From DASQHY01 sp035602605 (GTDB taxonomy: Bacteria; Acidobacteriota; Terriglobia; Acidiferrales; UBA7541): DNA of 64,000 nucleotides. The DNA is taken from contig DATNLZ010000051.1 in NCBI GenBank assembly GCA_035602605.1, positions 1-64,000 of the forward strand. Reading direction: 5' to 3'. The notes under the pieces are model-generated. The model saw nothing but the letters and a program-made list of their open reading frames with translations, had not been told where the DNA came from and did no database searches. Below, in pieces: positions 9,321 through 17,188 of this stretch (positions within the stretch are counted from its first letter, which is position 1; each line of letters opens with the position of its first letter). Made by a program: the position numbers and the translations under genes.

Positions 9321-9350
9321 TAGCGCGTCTGCCAATTCCGCCACTTGGGC
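9313..9350 (-). pseudogene. tRNA-Leu(CAG) 5' half, truncated at the anticodon loop
   Basis: Read on the minus strand from 9350, the sequence is a canonical leucine tRNA 5' half. It has the acceptor strand GCCCAAG, then TGGCGGAATTGGCAGACGCG (D-arm), then CTAGA followed by the loop TTCAGG with anticodon CAG. The following bases (GAATCGCGATGCC) cannot form the 3' anticodon stem (TCTAG expected) and are identical to the island repeat end. The tRNA is therefore cut inside the anticodon loop. No matching 3' half or intact copy was found in the window. Confidence 0.75.
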
Positions 9351-9476
9351 ACTGTCGACTAGACAATAGTTAGCAGTTTCTCCGATTCTGATGGAAATGG
9401 CAACGTCCCACAGGGCGGCTTCGCGGACCCCGGCACCATTACATTCTAATTTCCTTTGCTACTGGGTGCCGCAGCT

Positions 9477-9704
9477 TCATGCGGTGTCTTCTGGTTTTAG
9501 GTCTCGACCGCAACGGAAACACTGAGGGCCCGCTTCCGTCCAACGAACGTCCAGCAACTGTCCGCAGAACGGGCAGAAGTTGGACAGGGTACGAGCGCAT
9601 TTCGGACAATCTCTAATTCCAATGAGGAGCCTCGATCGATGGTCGTGTTCACTAGGAGGGTCGAATAGATGACGACAGCTTGGATTCATGCAAATCAAAG
9701 TCAC
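9477..9704 (-). CDS. Small double zinc-ribbon protein (copy C, divergent)
   Basis: The 75-aa paralogue of copies A and B has CMNPSC, DCPKC, FCPFC and CFRC pairs plus the shared C-terminus CGRDLKPED. It lacks the MEYRCRRG N-terminal segment of the other two and starts at GTG 9704 with AAAGG just upstream. It lies directly downstream of copy B on the same strand (60 bp apart), a tandem pair. The middle linker differs from copies A and B, so this is the older duplicate. Its function is unknown; a zinc-dependent binding role is inferred from the cysteines. Confidence 0.6.
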   Translation of the reverse strand: MTLICMNPSCRHLFDPPSEHDHRSRLLIGIRDCPKCARTLSNFCPFCGQLLDVRWTEAGPQCFRCGRDLKPEDTA

Positions 9705-9764
9705 GTACCTTTGCAGAAGAGATCAGTAGTCACGCATGATGATTAGCCCTCGGGTGCCGCGGCT

Positions 9765-10016
9765 TCACTCAGGGTCTTCTGACTTCAGTTCTCGACCGCA
9801 ACGAAGACAGTGAGGGGCCATTTCCGGCCAAAAAACTTCCAGGAATTGCCCGCAAAATGGACAGAAGTTAGAGAGTAAGTGGTCACATTTTGGGCAATCT
9901 CTAGACAGGGACTTCGATGGGTTGGTGTCTTCGCTCTGTTCAGTGTCGAATACATGGCGGCACCTTCGATTCATGCAAATCAAGATTCGCGGGCCTCTCC
10001 TACAGCGATACTCCAT
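9765..10016 (-). CDS. Small double zinc-ribbon protein (copy B)
   Basis: The 83-aa product is nearly identical to copy A (254-517) apart from a short deletion in the linker. It begins with the same MEYRCRRG and has all eight zinc-ligand cysteines. It is inverted relative to copy A, and the two lie on opposite sides of the restriction module. The DNA match extends a few bases upstream of the ATG. This gives an imperfect inverted repeat of about 260 bp around the island that could support inversion of the 9.5-kb segment. No biochemical role is assigned. Confidence 0.6.
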   Translation of the reverse strand: MEYRCRRGPRILICMNRRCRHVFDTEQSEDTNPSKSLSRDCPKCDHLLSNFCPFCGQFLEVFWPEMAPHCLRCGRELKSEDPE

Positions 10017-10627
10017 TTATAGACAGGAGGTTGTCCCGGCGCAATAACGGGGTATACGTCCGGTCAGTCCAGTACGTATCACTACGTATCCCTGGCCCGG
10101 CACTTATCCGTGGGTAAAAGTTCATCGGTGAAACCACCGACATGGGCAAATAATCTGCAAACCGAGGCCATCAGAACACAAAGACAAAACAGAAAGTCGG
10201 CGGAGGCAGGTTGACACAAGAAGACTGCACGTACACGGCTTTGCGCCAGAAGATAAAGTTGAAATGGAAATTCCTGCTAAGACAAGAAAACTACTCAGTT
10301 GGTTCGTGGCGACCCTATTTGCGGTCGCTGGAATCCTCGCGCTCGTGGCAGGAATTTAACGCGAGGTCTCTTCTTAGTTTTTCTCGGAGTCTTTTTCCTT
10401 GTCGTGTTTGGTTGCCGGAAGCCCACACGAACAAAGACCCAGCCCCACGCAAACTGAACAACCGAACGAAACACCGATTCACATCAGCGAGGGTCAATGC
10501 ACAAACCTCGGAAGCGCGGAGCCCGTGTCGCAGCGAGAGTAATCTCGCGACCAGTCGCGTGTTGAGTGTTTGCCAGACGCCGCCAGAGTTGCCCCAACTT
10601 CTTCAGGAATCAAAACAATTCATCTGC
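10017..10627 (+). other. Gene-poor stretch with a possible 31-aa single-span peptide
   Basis: No convincing normal-sized gene is seen. A short frame at 10264-10359 starts ATG GAA ATT and encodes one hydrophobic span (LLSWFVATLFAVAGILALVA). About 40 bp downstream, another frame reads FLVFLGVFFLVVFGC, a lipoprotein-signal-like segment without a start codon. The two together may be remnants of a frameshifted membrane or lipoprotein gene. A longer frame (10211-10681) has no domain-like composition. Confidence 0.25.
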
Positions 10628-10801
10628 TCACCTCATGACTTCGAGAAATCCGAGTTTGAGCCGAATGTAATCACTAACTGAAAGCCGGGTTTTGCTCGCC
10701 GCGTCTTCTAAAGCCTTGTGTTCGCCGGGCATCAAACGCACTGCGATTTGATGGCTTTGTCGTTCCCGCGCGGGTTTCGTCGGTCTACCTTCCTTTGCCA
10801 T
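10628..10801 (-). CDS. Short ribbon-helix-helix-type DNA-binding protein
   Basis: The 57-aa product begins MAKEGRPTKPARERQSHQIA. It then has a predicted beta strand (QIAVRLM) followed by two helices, EHKALEDAASKT and SVSDYIRLKLGFL. The strand-helix-helix order, with 'S-V-S-D-Y-I-R', matches CopG/Arc-type repressors and plasmid or antitoxin-type RHH proteins. A promoter-like TATACA lies only 8 nt before the ATG, and there is no Shine-Dalgarno, so the transcript may be leaderless or nearly so. No toxin partner is recognised next to it. It is probably mobile-element derived. Confidence 0.6.
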   Translation of the reverse strand: MAKEGRPTKPARERQSHQIAVRLMPGEHKALEDAASKTRLSVSDYIRLKLGFLEVMR

Positions 10802-10809
10802 TATGTTAA

Positions 10810-10836
10810 TGTATACCAGTAATTACTTTGTGTAAA
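10810..10836 (-). promoter_or_regulatory. Candidate promoter of the RHH gene
   Basis: On the minus strand, TTTACA (10836-10831) and TATACA (10815-10810) are separated by 15 bp, somewhat short. The palindrome GTAATTAC lies in the spacer, a plausible autoregulatory site for the RHH protein. The -10 hexamer is 8 nt from the ATG, so translation would start almost at the transcript 5' end. Confidence 0.35.
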
Positions 10837-11045
10837 TCAGAAAAGCAGTAACGGTTTAACGTATCGCGTATCCCGACCTAGGTGAGTGATGGGACAGGAG
10901 CAATGCCCGGAGCAAAGTCGTAGAGTGCGTCCATCGGACCAATGCTGGAACTCAAGGCGAGGGCCAACCCCCTATATACCCGTGGCCGTTCGACCGGGCA
11001 GGACGGCCCGCACAACGCCGGGAGAGTGTTTAGTGGTCACTGATA

Positions 11046-11393
11046 AGCCGACAAAGTTTCAGACCGGAGGTCTTCAAGCGCACGCCGCACTGAAAGGTCG
11101 AAATGTCCAGGTTTGCATTCGCCGCGCTGGGGGCAAACTTGATTTCGTGTTAACGGCAGCAGTGTCCGTTTCGCTCGCGTATCCAAAGCGACGGAGAACG
11201 AAGGGCGATGAGCCTGGTCCTGTCAGACAACCCTAACTTTTGTCTCTGCATCCTAAGTTCATCGATGTAGGCTGCCGGACATACAAAGATTGTTGTTGAC
11301 CGCTTAGTGAACGCAGACCCACAACATTTTTACCTTCCAATAGGGCGTCCGCTTGAATAATGCCCAGACTGGGGGTCTGGAACTTTGTCGGCT
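11046..11393. repeat. Small segment bounded by a 20-bp imperfect inverted repeat
   Basis: AGCCGACAAAGTTTCAGACC at 11046-11065 recurs as its reverse complement at 11374-11393 with one mismatch. The 348-bp unit contains no convincing gene, only a low-complexity, Arg/Pro-rich frame at 10886-11236. Size and terminal inverted repeats would fit a MITE-like element or an IS remnant. No target-site duplication was identified. The wider gap 10802-11484 shows nothing else. Confidence 0.35.
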
Positions 11394-11484
11394 CGGTGTT
11401 TACGGTACGTCATTCGATCACAGAAATTTGAACTCTCGGGACCCTCGATGGCTTCCGCGCAAGAAAGTACTCAAGGAGCAGGAC

Positions 11485-11727
11485 GTGCCAAAGTACGACG
11501 AAGGAGACTTGATCAGGGTTGAATTTCTCGACGAAGCCACAGGGATTGCTAAATTGATGTGGGTGCGGGTCCACCGCTGCAATGATGCATTGCAGGTGGT
11601 CTTTGGCACGATTGATGCCCCGGCGAGTGATGCCAGCGGCAAGCTGAAACTGGGCGCGGAACTGGCAGTGAGGTTCCTACAGATTCGTGACCACAAAAAA
11701 CAGATGGGGCTTAACACCAACAATTAG
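11485..11727 (+). CDS. Small conserved-looking protein with MWV motif (DUF2314-like pattern)
   Basis: The product is 80 aa if GTG 11485 is used. That start follows AAGGAG with 6-nt spacing, a far better site than the upstream TTG at 11353, which would add 44 low-quality residues. The order is YDEGDLIRVEFLD, then AKLMWVRVHRCND, then a GTIDAP turn and LKLGAELAVRFLQIRDHKK. This resembles small beta proteins of the DUF2314 kind (MWVxV followed by a LKLGD-type strand), but the match is only by pattern. It stands alone between accessory DNA and the cytochrome operon, whose last gene is convergent with it. Confidence 0.5.
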   Translation: MPKYDEGDLIRVEFLDEATGIAKLMWVRVHRCNDALQVVFGTIDAPASDASGKLKLGAELAVRFLQIRDHKKQMGLNTNN

Positions 11728-11840
11728 AACCAGTCAGCACATTGACGCCAAGGAACTACGATTCCACGAGGCAAGGAACAACCGTTACCTGGGGTATTGC
11801 GGAATCCGAAAGTATAAGCAATCGCTGTGATTGGACGCTA

Positions 11841-14800
11841 CTACTGATGTGAATACTCGCGTGGACGCGTGATGGCGTGGGGTGCTGCCGGCGGGGAGTC
11901 CTTGCGTCTGCTGGTCTTGGGATAGCGATAACGGTAGGAAGGCGTCGAGTCGGAGAGTAGTCGTGTGTTGTAACTGAGAAGGTAATCGAGATACGCGGCG
12001 TCAGTCGGGTACGGCGGGGCGTCTTCAGGATAGGGATACATTTTCATCCTGTGGTACGGAAGCGGCTCCACCGAGTCGCCGTACGCTGCGTAGAAGTCGC
12101 GATCCTTCTCGAAGCCGTCGAGAAAGAAGAAATAATCACGCGACCACCCGGACGGAAGCGGCGGCAGGGTCGACGGATCAAACTCGAGAGCCACTTGGTC
12201 GCCGGAGCTCAAAATCACAAATTTGTCGTCGACGCCCGTCAGTAGCTCCCGGACGTCACCGTAGCGTGTGTAGCTTCCCGCCTGATGCACGAAGGGGCCG
12301 GTGGCACTGACCGACTGGTGTTCGTAGAGAATGTCCTCGGGGATTGAAACGCGGGTCTCTTTTGGGTAGCCGAGATACTCCAGTCGGGCCGATTCGAGCG
12401 CTGCTTCGGTAATGCGAACGGGCTGATTATCGGGCGTGTTGTCCACCAGGATTTGATCCCAATACAAAACCAGATTGGTAGTGATGCGGATACGGTGAGT
12501 GCCAGCGGGGACCCGGCCGCTAAGATCCGCGACCATCGTCCGCGCTAAGCCAGCGGGAAAGCCCATGTCATCTATCACGCGGAGCCAGTGACCCGCCGAA
12601 TCCTGCGCCTCGACATAGGGAGCGACAGCTTCAACCCCCGCCTGGTATGCGGCGAACATCGATGTGGCGGTAAAATAATCGGTGAGACCGTGCATGAGTA
12701 AGCGGAGTGGCGCAGTAGGATTCCAGTCGCCCAGGTCCAGCTCGATGGAATGCATTTTCGCGAAACCACGAAAAGGTGCGAGGTCGAAGCTTGTGACGTA
12801 GCGGTGATCACGTGCTACGAGCTGCCGCAGGATGTCGTGCCCGCGATCATCCCAAGCGCCGCGCGGAGGGTGCGCGCCACGGCTGGCGATAACTTTGAAT
12901 TCAGGAAATGGAGGTGCGCTGAGGAAACGCTCGTTGGGATAGACGTCCAAATTCAGAGGATGATCCACCGCCAGCAAGCGAACCTGATCGATAAAAACAA
13001 CTTCCTCCATCGGCTCGGCGATGCGGAAGCTAAGCTTGCCGTCGCGTAGCCGCACGCGCGATCCGTCCACTTTGAGATATTCGGTTGGGTCGGGCACATT
13101 GCGTTCTCCGGGCCCGACCCAGTGGCCGACGATTCCGGGGCCTATCATGTCTGAGATGAATTCGTAGCTGCGGCCATTCCAGACCCATAGTACGGGACAC
13201 GAGCTACCGCGGCGATCGAGCTCGGTTAGTTCATGAACGGACCGCGCGGCGATCTGGATTTCGTCTTGGGGGACCCCGGTAGGCCACAGAAGGCGAACGA
13301 TCTCAGCTTCGCGCGCGTTCCCCAAACCTGCCAGAATTTCTGTCGAGCTCTGGCCCAGATAACCGGCCGCGGCCGCGACCTCCCATTTCTGGTAGCCCAG
13401 GCCCGCAAAAACTTCGACCTTCGTTCCGATTGCACTTCGATTGTCGGCCAGCGCTTTCAAATTCAAGCGCACCCAACTGTTTTTGTTTCCGCCTTGGTTG
13501 CGCAGAAGCGCAGGGGGGCCGCCTACCTGCGAAATGAGCAAATCAGCAGAACCAGTGCCGGTGAAATCGGCCGTGACCACGGCCTGCGGATGTGCGAGGG
13601 GAAGATGCTCGAGCGCGGCGTCGCGCGTGGCATCAGCGAAGCCGGTGCCGCCGCGATTGCGCAGCAATCGAATCTCGCCGCCCGTCTTGCTCTCGCCGAC
13701 GGCTGCCAGATCAAGCAAGCCATCATTATCGTAATCGAGAGTGGCAAGTCCGCGACCGCGCTGCCAGCCAAAATCAGGGAGGGGAACGCGCTCCAGCCGC
13801 TTGCCACCTACGTTGCGCCAGAGTGTGAGGCCGGGCGCGCCATCGTGGGTGAAGGCAAGATCCATCCAACCGTCCTTATTAAAGTCGAAAGCGACCACGC
13901 CAACTGCCGGTGGAAGATTTTCCTTGGCTTGATCCCAAGCGAGAGTGGTTTTGAAGGGCCCTTCCCGCTGATTGAGAAGGATTAGCGGAGCTCCGTGATT
14001 TCCAGTTACGATGAGATCCACGGCGCGATCATTATTAAAGTCAGTCGCGATGATGGCTGTTGCCGGGCCGATCGTGGCGAGACCACTCTGGCTGGACCAA
14101 TCCGTGAATGTTCCGTTGCCATTATTGCGCCAGAGAACGACGCGCAACTGCGTGCTCGTTGCGTCCGCCGAAGAGGCGAGGTCAACCGCAAGGGCTTCTC
14201 CGCGAACTATGAAAAGATCAAGGTCGCCATCGTGGTCGTAGTCGACAAAATTTACGCTGACGGGTCGTGGATCGCGGCGGATGCCGGACGACTCTGTGAC
14301 ATCACGGAAAGTCCCCTTGTGCTCATTGTGAAATAGGCGAATTCCATCGGCGAGAGCAACGGCGACGTCAGCGTAGCCATCATTATCATAATCTCCTGCT
14401 ACGCAGCCAAGCGCTGGGCCCGGTACGTCAAGCTTTGCGGCGCGCGTGACGTCTTCGAAGCGCCCGCCACCAAGGTTATGAAAGAGCACGCCCGAGCTAT
14501 GTACCGCACCGCTTATCACCAGCACATCGGGACGCCCATCATTATCGTAGTCAAAAATACAAACGCCCGTGCTTGCTGAAGAGATGCCCCGTAAAGCTTG
14601 ACCAACTTGACCCGCCTTCCCGACTTCGCTGACAAGACCTGATGTTTCAGTCACCGGAACGAACCGTACCGGAATCGCCGGAGGCGCTTCGGCCGCCGGC
14701 GGAACGATCTGCTCGGCTAGCGAGTAAGGACCTTGGTCGCCATAGTTAAGGCTCATTGGCGCGCCCAGCTTTTGTTCGGTGAGTTTCTGAAAGCGCGCGA

Positions 14801-15488
14801 GGTGCTCACGAGCGCTGGCTGTGTCACCTTTGCGCTGGTAGGCATGAGCGATACCGAATTCCGCGGATACGTGGTAGGGGTTGAGCGCCAGTGCATGCTG
14901 GAATGCGGTAATGGCCTCATCGAATTTGTGCGCTTGCGCAAATTCCAGCCCCAGCAAGTACTGAGTGTCCGCATCATTCGGTCCGAGGCGGGCGGCGCGT
15001 TGAAACGCGTCAATAGCCTGCTCGGTTTGACCCTGATTCTTGTAGACCAACCCTAAGCTGTACCACCCATGCGGGTCTTCCGGTAGCTTTTCAGTGGCTT
15101 CGGTAATAGCTTTCAGGGCCGATTTCAATTCTTGTTTGTACAAAAGCGCGATGCCGCGATTCAGTTGCGCCACAGTTAATTTAGGATCGAGCGCCACAGC
15201 TCGATCGAAATTCTTCAGCGCCTGATCGAAGCGCTGCTGATTCATATAAGCCACGCCTAGATTGTTCAAGCGAACCGCTTCAAGATTGAAATCAGACCCG
15301 CGCGAGGGTCTTGCTTTCACGGCTTGCGGTTTTGTTTTTGCAGTTTGCGACGCCCAGGCTCGCTTGGCCTCGGTGCCGTTAGGAATGATTGCGATTGCTG
15401 ACCAAGCTAGGGTCAAGAGGAGTGCCGCAAAAAACAAAACAGGAAAGATGCTACGAGACCGCAAACGAAAGATTCGACAAACGTTCAC
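11841..15488 (-). CDS. Exported TPR / FG-GAP repeat / ASPIC-UnbV protein (CRTAC-like, 1,215 aa)
   Basis: The product is exported or membrane-anchored, with a hydrophobic N-terminal segment (IFPVLFFAALLLTLAWSAIAII). About five TPR units follow (residues about 60-240; e.g. NLGVAYMNQQRFDQALKNFD), then a long run of FG-GAP/VCBS beta-propeller repeats with calcium-type DYDNDGxxD loops (about 300-680). An ASPIC/UnbV domain comes next (about 700-760), then a large C-terminal region of unknown fold. GTG 15488 is the likely start because it overlaps the preceding stop (GTGA) and has GGAG upstream; a start at 15605 would lie inside the upstream gene. It is the last gene of the cytochrome/CRTAC operon. 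Its role is unknown; extracellular binding or scaffolding is inferred. Confidence 0.85.
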   Translation of the reverse strand: MNVCRIFRLRSRSIFPVLFFAALLLTLAWSAIAIIPNGTEAKRAWASQTAKTKPQAVKARPSRGSDFNLEAVRLNNLGVAYMNQQRFDQALKNFDRAVALDPKLTVAQLNRGIALLYKQELKSALKAITEATEKLPEDPHGWYSLGLVYKNQGQTEQAIDAFQRAARLGPNDADTQYLLGLEFAQAHKFDEAITAFQHALALNPYHVSAEFGIAHAYQRKGDTASAREHLARFQKLTEQKLGAPMSLNYGDQGPYSLAEQIVPPAAEAPPAIPVRFVPVTETSGLVSEVGKAGQVGQALRGISSASTGVCIFDYDNDGRPDVLVISGAVHSSGVLFHNLGGGRFEDVTRAAKLDVPGPALGCVAGDYDNDGYADVAVALADGIRLFHNEHKGTFRDVTESSGIRRDPRPVSVNFVDYDHDGDLDLFIVRGEALAVDLASSADATSTQLRVVLWRNNGNGTFTDWSSQSGLATIGPATAIIATDFNNDRAVDLIVTGNHGAPLILLNQREGPFKTTLAWDQAKENLPPAVGVVAFDFNKDGWMDLAFTHDGAPGLTLWRNVGGKRLERVPLPDFGWQRGRGLATLDYDNDGLLDLAAVGESKTGGEIRLLRNRGGTGFADATRDAALEHLPLAHPQAVVTADFTGTGSADLLISQVGGPPALLRNQGGNKNSWVRLNLKALADNRSAIGTKVEVFAGLGYQKWEVAAAAGYLGQSSTEILAGLGNAREAEIVRLLWPTGVPQDEIQIAARSVHELTELDRRGSSCPVLWVWNGRSYEFISDMIGPGIVGHWVGPGERNVPDPTEYLKVDGSRVRLRDGKLSFRIAEPMEEVVFIDQVRLLAVDHPLNLDVYPNERFLSAPPFPEFKVIASRGAHPPRGAWDDRGHDILRQLVARDHRYVTSFDLAPFRGFAKMHSIELDLGDWNPTAPLRLLMHGLTDYFTATSMFAAYQAGVEAVAPYVEAQDSAGHWLRVIDDMGFPAGLARTMVADLSGRVPAGTHRIRITTNLVLYWDQILVDNTPDNQPVRITEAALESARLEYLGYPKETRVSIPEDILYEHQSVSATGPFVHQAGSYTRYGDVRELLTGVDDKFVILSSGDQVALEFDPSTLPPLPSGWSRDYFFFLDGFEKDRDFYAAYGDSVEPLPYHRMKMYPYPEDAPPYPTDAAYLDYLLSYNTRLLSDSTPSYRYRYPKTSRRKDSPPAAPHAITRPREYSHQ

Positions 15489-17188
15489 CGCGTCTCCGGC
15501 TTCTTGCGATACGCCCGCATGGAAATAAGTCCAGCGCCTTCTTTGATGGTGACCGTGTTGCCTGCGGAAAGTTTGGTGAGCTGATCGACTTGCCCGCTCG
15601 GCCACCGGACCTCAATCGTATCGGCACGGGCTACGTGTCCGAGGCCGAAGGTCAGCACAAGCTCATTCGACGACAAATAGCCGGAGCCGCTGCGAAGCAT
15701 TTGCGACTGGGACTCGCCGCCGGCCGCAAGGCGCACAACGGTGCCGATACCGTCGCGATTCGAGCGTGTCCCGACGAGGCGAATGCGCAGGCTATTGTTC
15801 GTGCCGCCGTCATTGCGAAACAAAACGGCCGGACCGCCGTTGGTCGTGAGCAGCAGATCGAGGTCGCCATCGTTGTCGATGTCCGCGTAGGACGCGCTGC
15901 GAGCGACGCGCGGCGCGGAAAATGACCGCCCCAGCGATTCTGTGACTTCCCGAAATTTGCCGTGACCAAGATTGCGAAACATATGCGGCGGCTCAGAGTA
16001 GCGCACGCGGGGCTGCACTCGCTCGATCTGCTCGTCAAGGTGGCCGTCGGCGATGAAGATGTCAGGCCAACCATCGAGGTCATAGTCAAAAAAGAAACAG
16101 GCAAAGCCCAGCGAGAGAAGCGTTGCACGACCAACCTCGGAACGCGGTGCTTCGTCTACGAACAGCCCTTTGCCTTCGTTGTGATACAGCGAGAGCATCT
16201 GGTTCGAAAAATTGCTGATGATCACGCTGGGATAGCCGGAGCGGTCATAGTCGGCGGCATCTACGCCCATCCCGGCGCGCGCTATGCCGTCTTCACTGAA
16301 GGCCACGCCCGCCAGAACACCGCGTTCGGTAAACGTGCCGTTGCCATTGTTGCGATATAGCTTGTTGGGCTGCGTATCGTTGGCCAGAAGCACGTCGGGC
16401 CAGCCGTCCTGATCGTAATCGAGGATCGCAATCCCCAGCGATTTTGAGGTGGGATCCCAAAGGCCAGCATTCTTTGTGGTGTCTTCGAACGTACCATCGC
16501 CCCGATTGCGCCACACCCGAGCGGAAGTCCCTTTGTAGGATTCAGGCGTGCAATACGATTTAGTCCTGCCGTCGAGCGTGCAGTAGAGATCTGTCTCAGG
16601 CGACCACTGCACGTAATTTGCGATCACCAGGTCGAGGCGCCCGTCGCGATCGTAATCTATCCACGCGGCGCTGGTGCCGAAGTCGCTCACACCCCACAAT
16701 CCCGCTTTTTTTGTCACGTCGGTGAACGTGCCATTGCCGTTGTTGTGGAACAGATGGTTCTGGCCGAGCGCGGTGACGAAGAGATCATCGAAACCATCGT
16801 TATCGTAATCGCCGACGGATGCACCCAATCCATAAAGCTCAATATCCAGCCCAGCTTTATGAGTAACGTCGGTGAACGTGCCGTCATGATTGTTGTGATA
16901 AAGCTTGGGTGTCGAAGGTTCTTGATGATGGCCGGGCCAATCCGTTCCGTTAACCAAGAGAATGTCCGGCCAGCCGTCGTTGTCGTAGTCAATGAACGCA
17001 CATCCCGGCCCCAGCGTCTCGGGAAGATATTTTTTGCCGAAGGCCCCGCGATTATGGACGAACTGAATGCCCGCAGATTTTGTGATATCACGAAACTGGA
17101 TACCGGAAGCAGGATGAACCTTGGTCTGACCGAGGACCGTAAAGACGATGGCAAGCACGACAGCTGCCGAGAGAAACGCGCGAATCAA
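15485..17188 (-). CDS. Secreted FG-GAP repeat / ASPIC-UnbV protein (CRTAC1 family)
   Basis: The 567-aa product has an N-terminal signal peptide (FLSAAVVLAIVFTVLGQ). At least six FG-GAP/VCBS repeats carry DYDNDGWPD-like Ca2+ loops across about residues 60-440, forming a beta-propeller. An ASPIC/UnbV domain lies at about 465-540 (GIGTVVRLAAGG...WPSGQVDQL). Start TTG 17188 overlaps the cytochrome stop (TTGA), and its own stop overlaps the next start (GTGA), so all three genes are translationally coupled. The family occurs in cartilage acidic protein 1 relatives and many bacterial secreted proteins. The substrate is unknown. Confidence 0.88.
   Translation of the reverse strand: MIRAFLSAAVVLAIVFTVLGQTKVHPASGIQFRDITKSAGIQFVHNRGAFGKKYLPETLGPGCAFIDYDNDGWPDILLVNGTDWPGHHQEPSTPKLYHNNHDGTFTDVTHKAGLDIELYGLGASVGDYDNDGFDDLFVTALGQNHLFHNNGNGTFTDVTKKAGLWGVSDFGTSAAWIDYDRDGRLDLVIANYVQWSPETDLYCTLDGRTKSYCTPESYKGTSARVWRNRGDGTFEDTTKNAGLWDPTSKSLGIAILDYDQDGWPDVLLANDTQPNKLYRNNGNGTFTERGVLAGVAFSEDGIARAGMGVDAADYDRSGYPSVIISNFSNQMLSLYHNEGKGLFVDEAPRSEVGRATLLSLGFACFFFDYDLDGWPDIFIADGHLDEQIERVQPRVRYSEPPHMFRNLGHGKFREVTESLGRSFSAPRVARSASYADIDNDGDLDLLLTTNGGPAVLFRNDGGTNNSLRIRLVGTRSNRDGIGTVVRLAAGGESQSQMLRSGSGYLSSNELVLTFGLGHVARADTIEVRWPSGQVDQLTKLSAGNTVTIKEGAGLISMRAYRKKPETR

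Noticed and set aside
10125..10138. Hairpin CGGTG-AAAC-CACCG as a terminator
   Set aside because: Short stem without a U-tract and not positioned after a gene; probably chance.
10211..10681. 156-codon frame in the accessory region
   Set aside because: Composition is Ser/Arg-rich without family blocks, and it overlaps the opposite-strand RHH gene, which is better supported.
10886..11236. 116-codon frame
   Set aside because: Pro/Arg-rich with no recognisable motif, and it spans one arm of the inverted-repeat unit.
13233..13985. 250-codon plus-strand open frame inside the 1,215-aa repeat protein gene
   Set aside because: It is antisense to a strongly supported FG-GAP/TPR gene and has no domain-like residues; long antisense frames are expected from GC-rich codon use.
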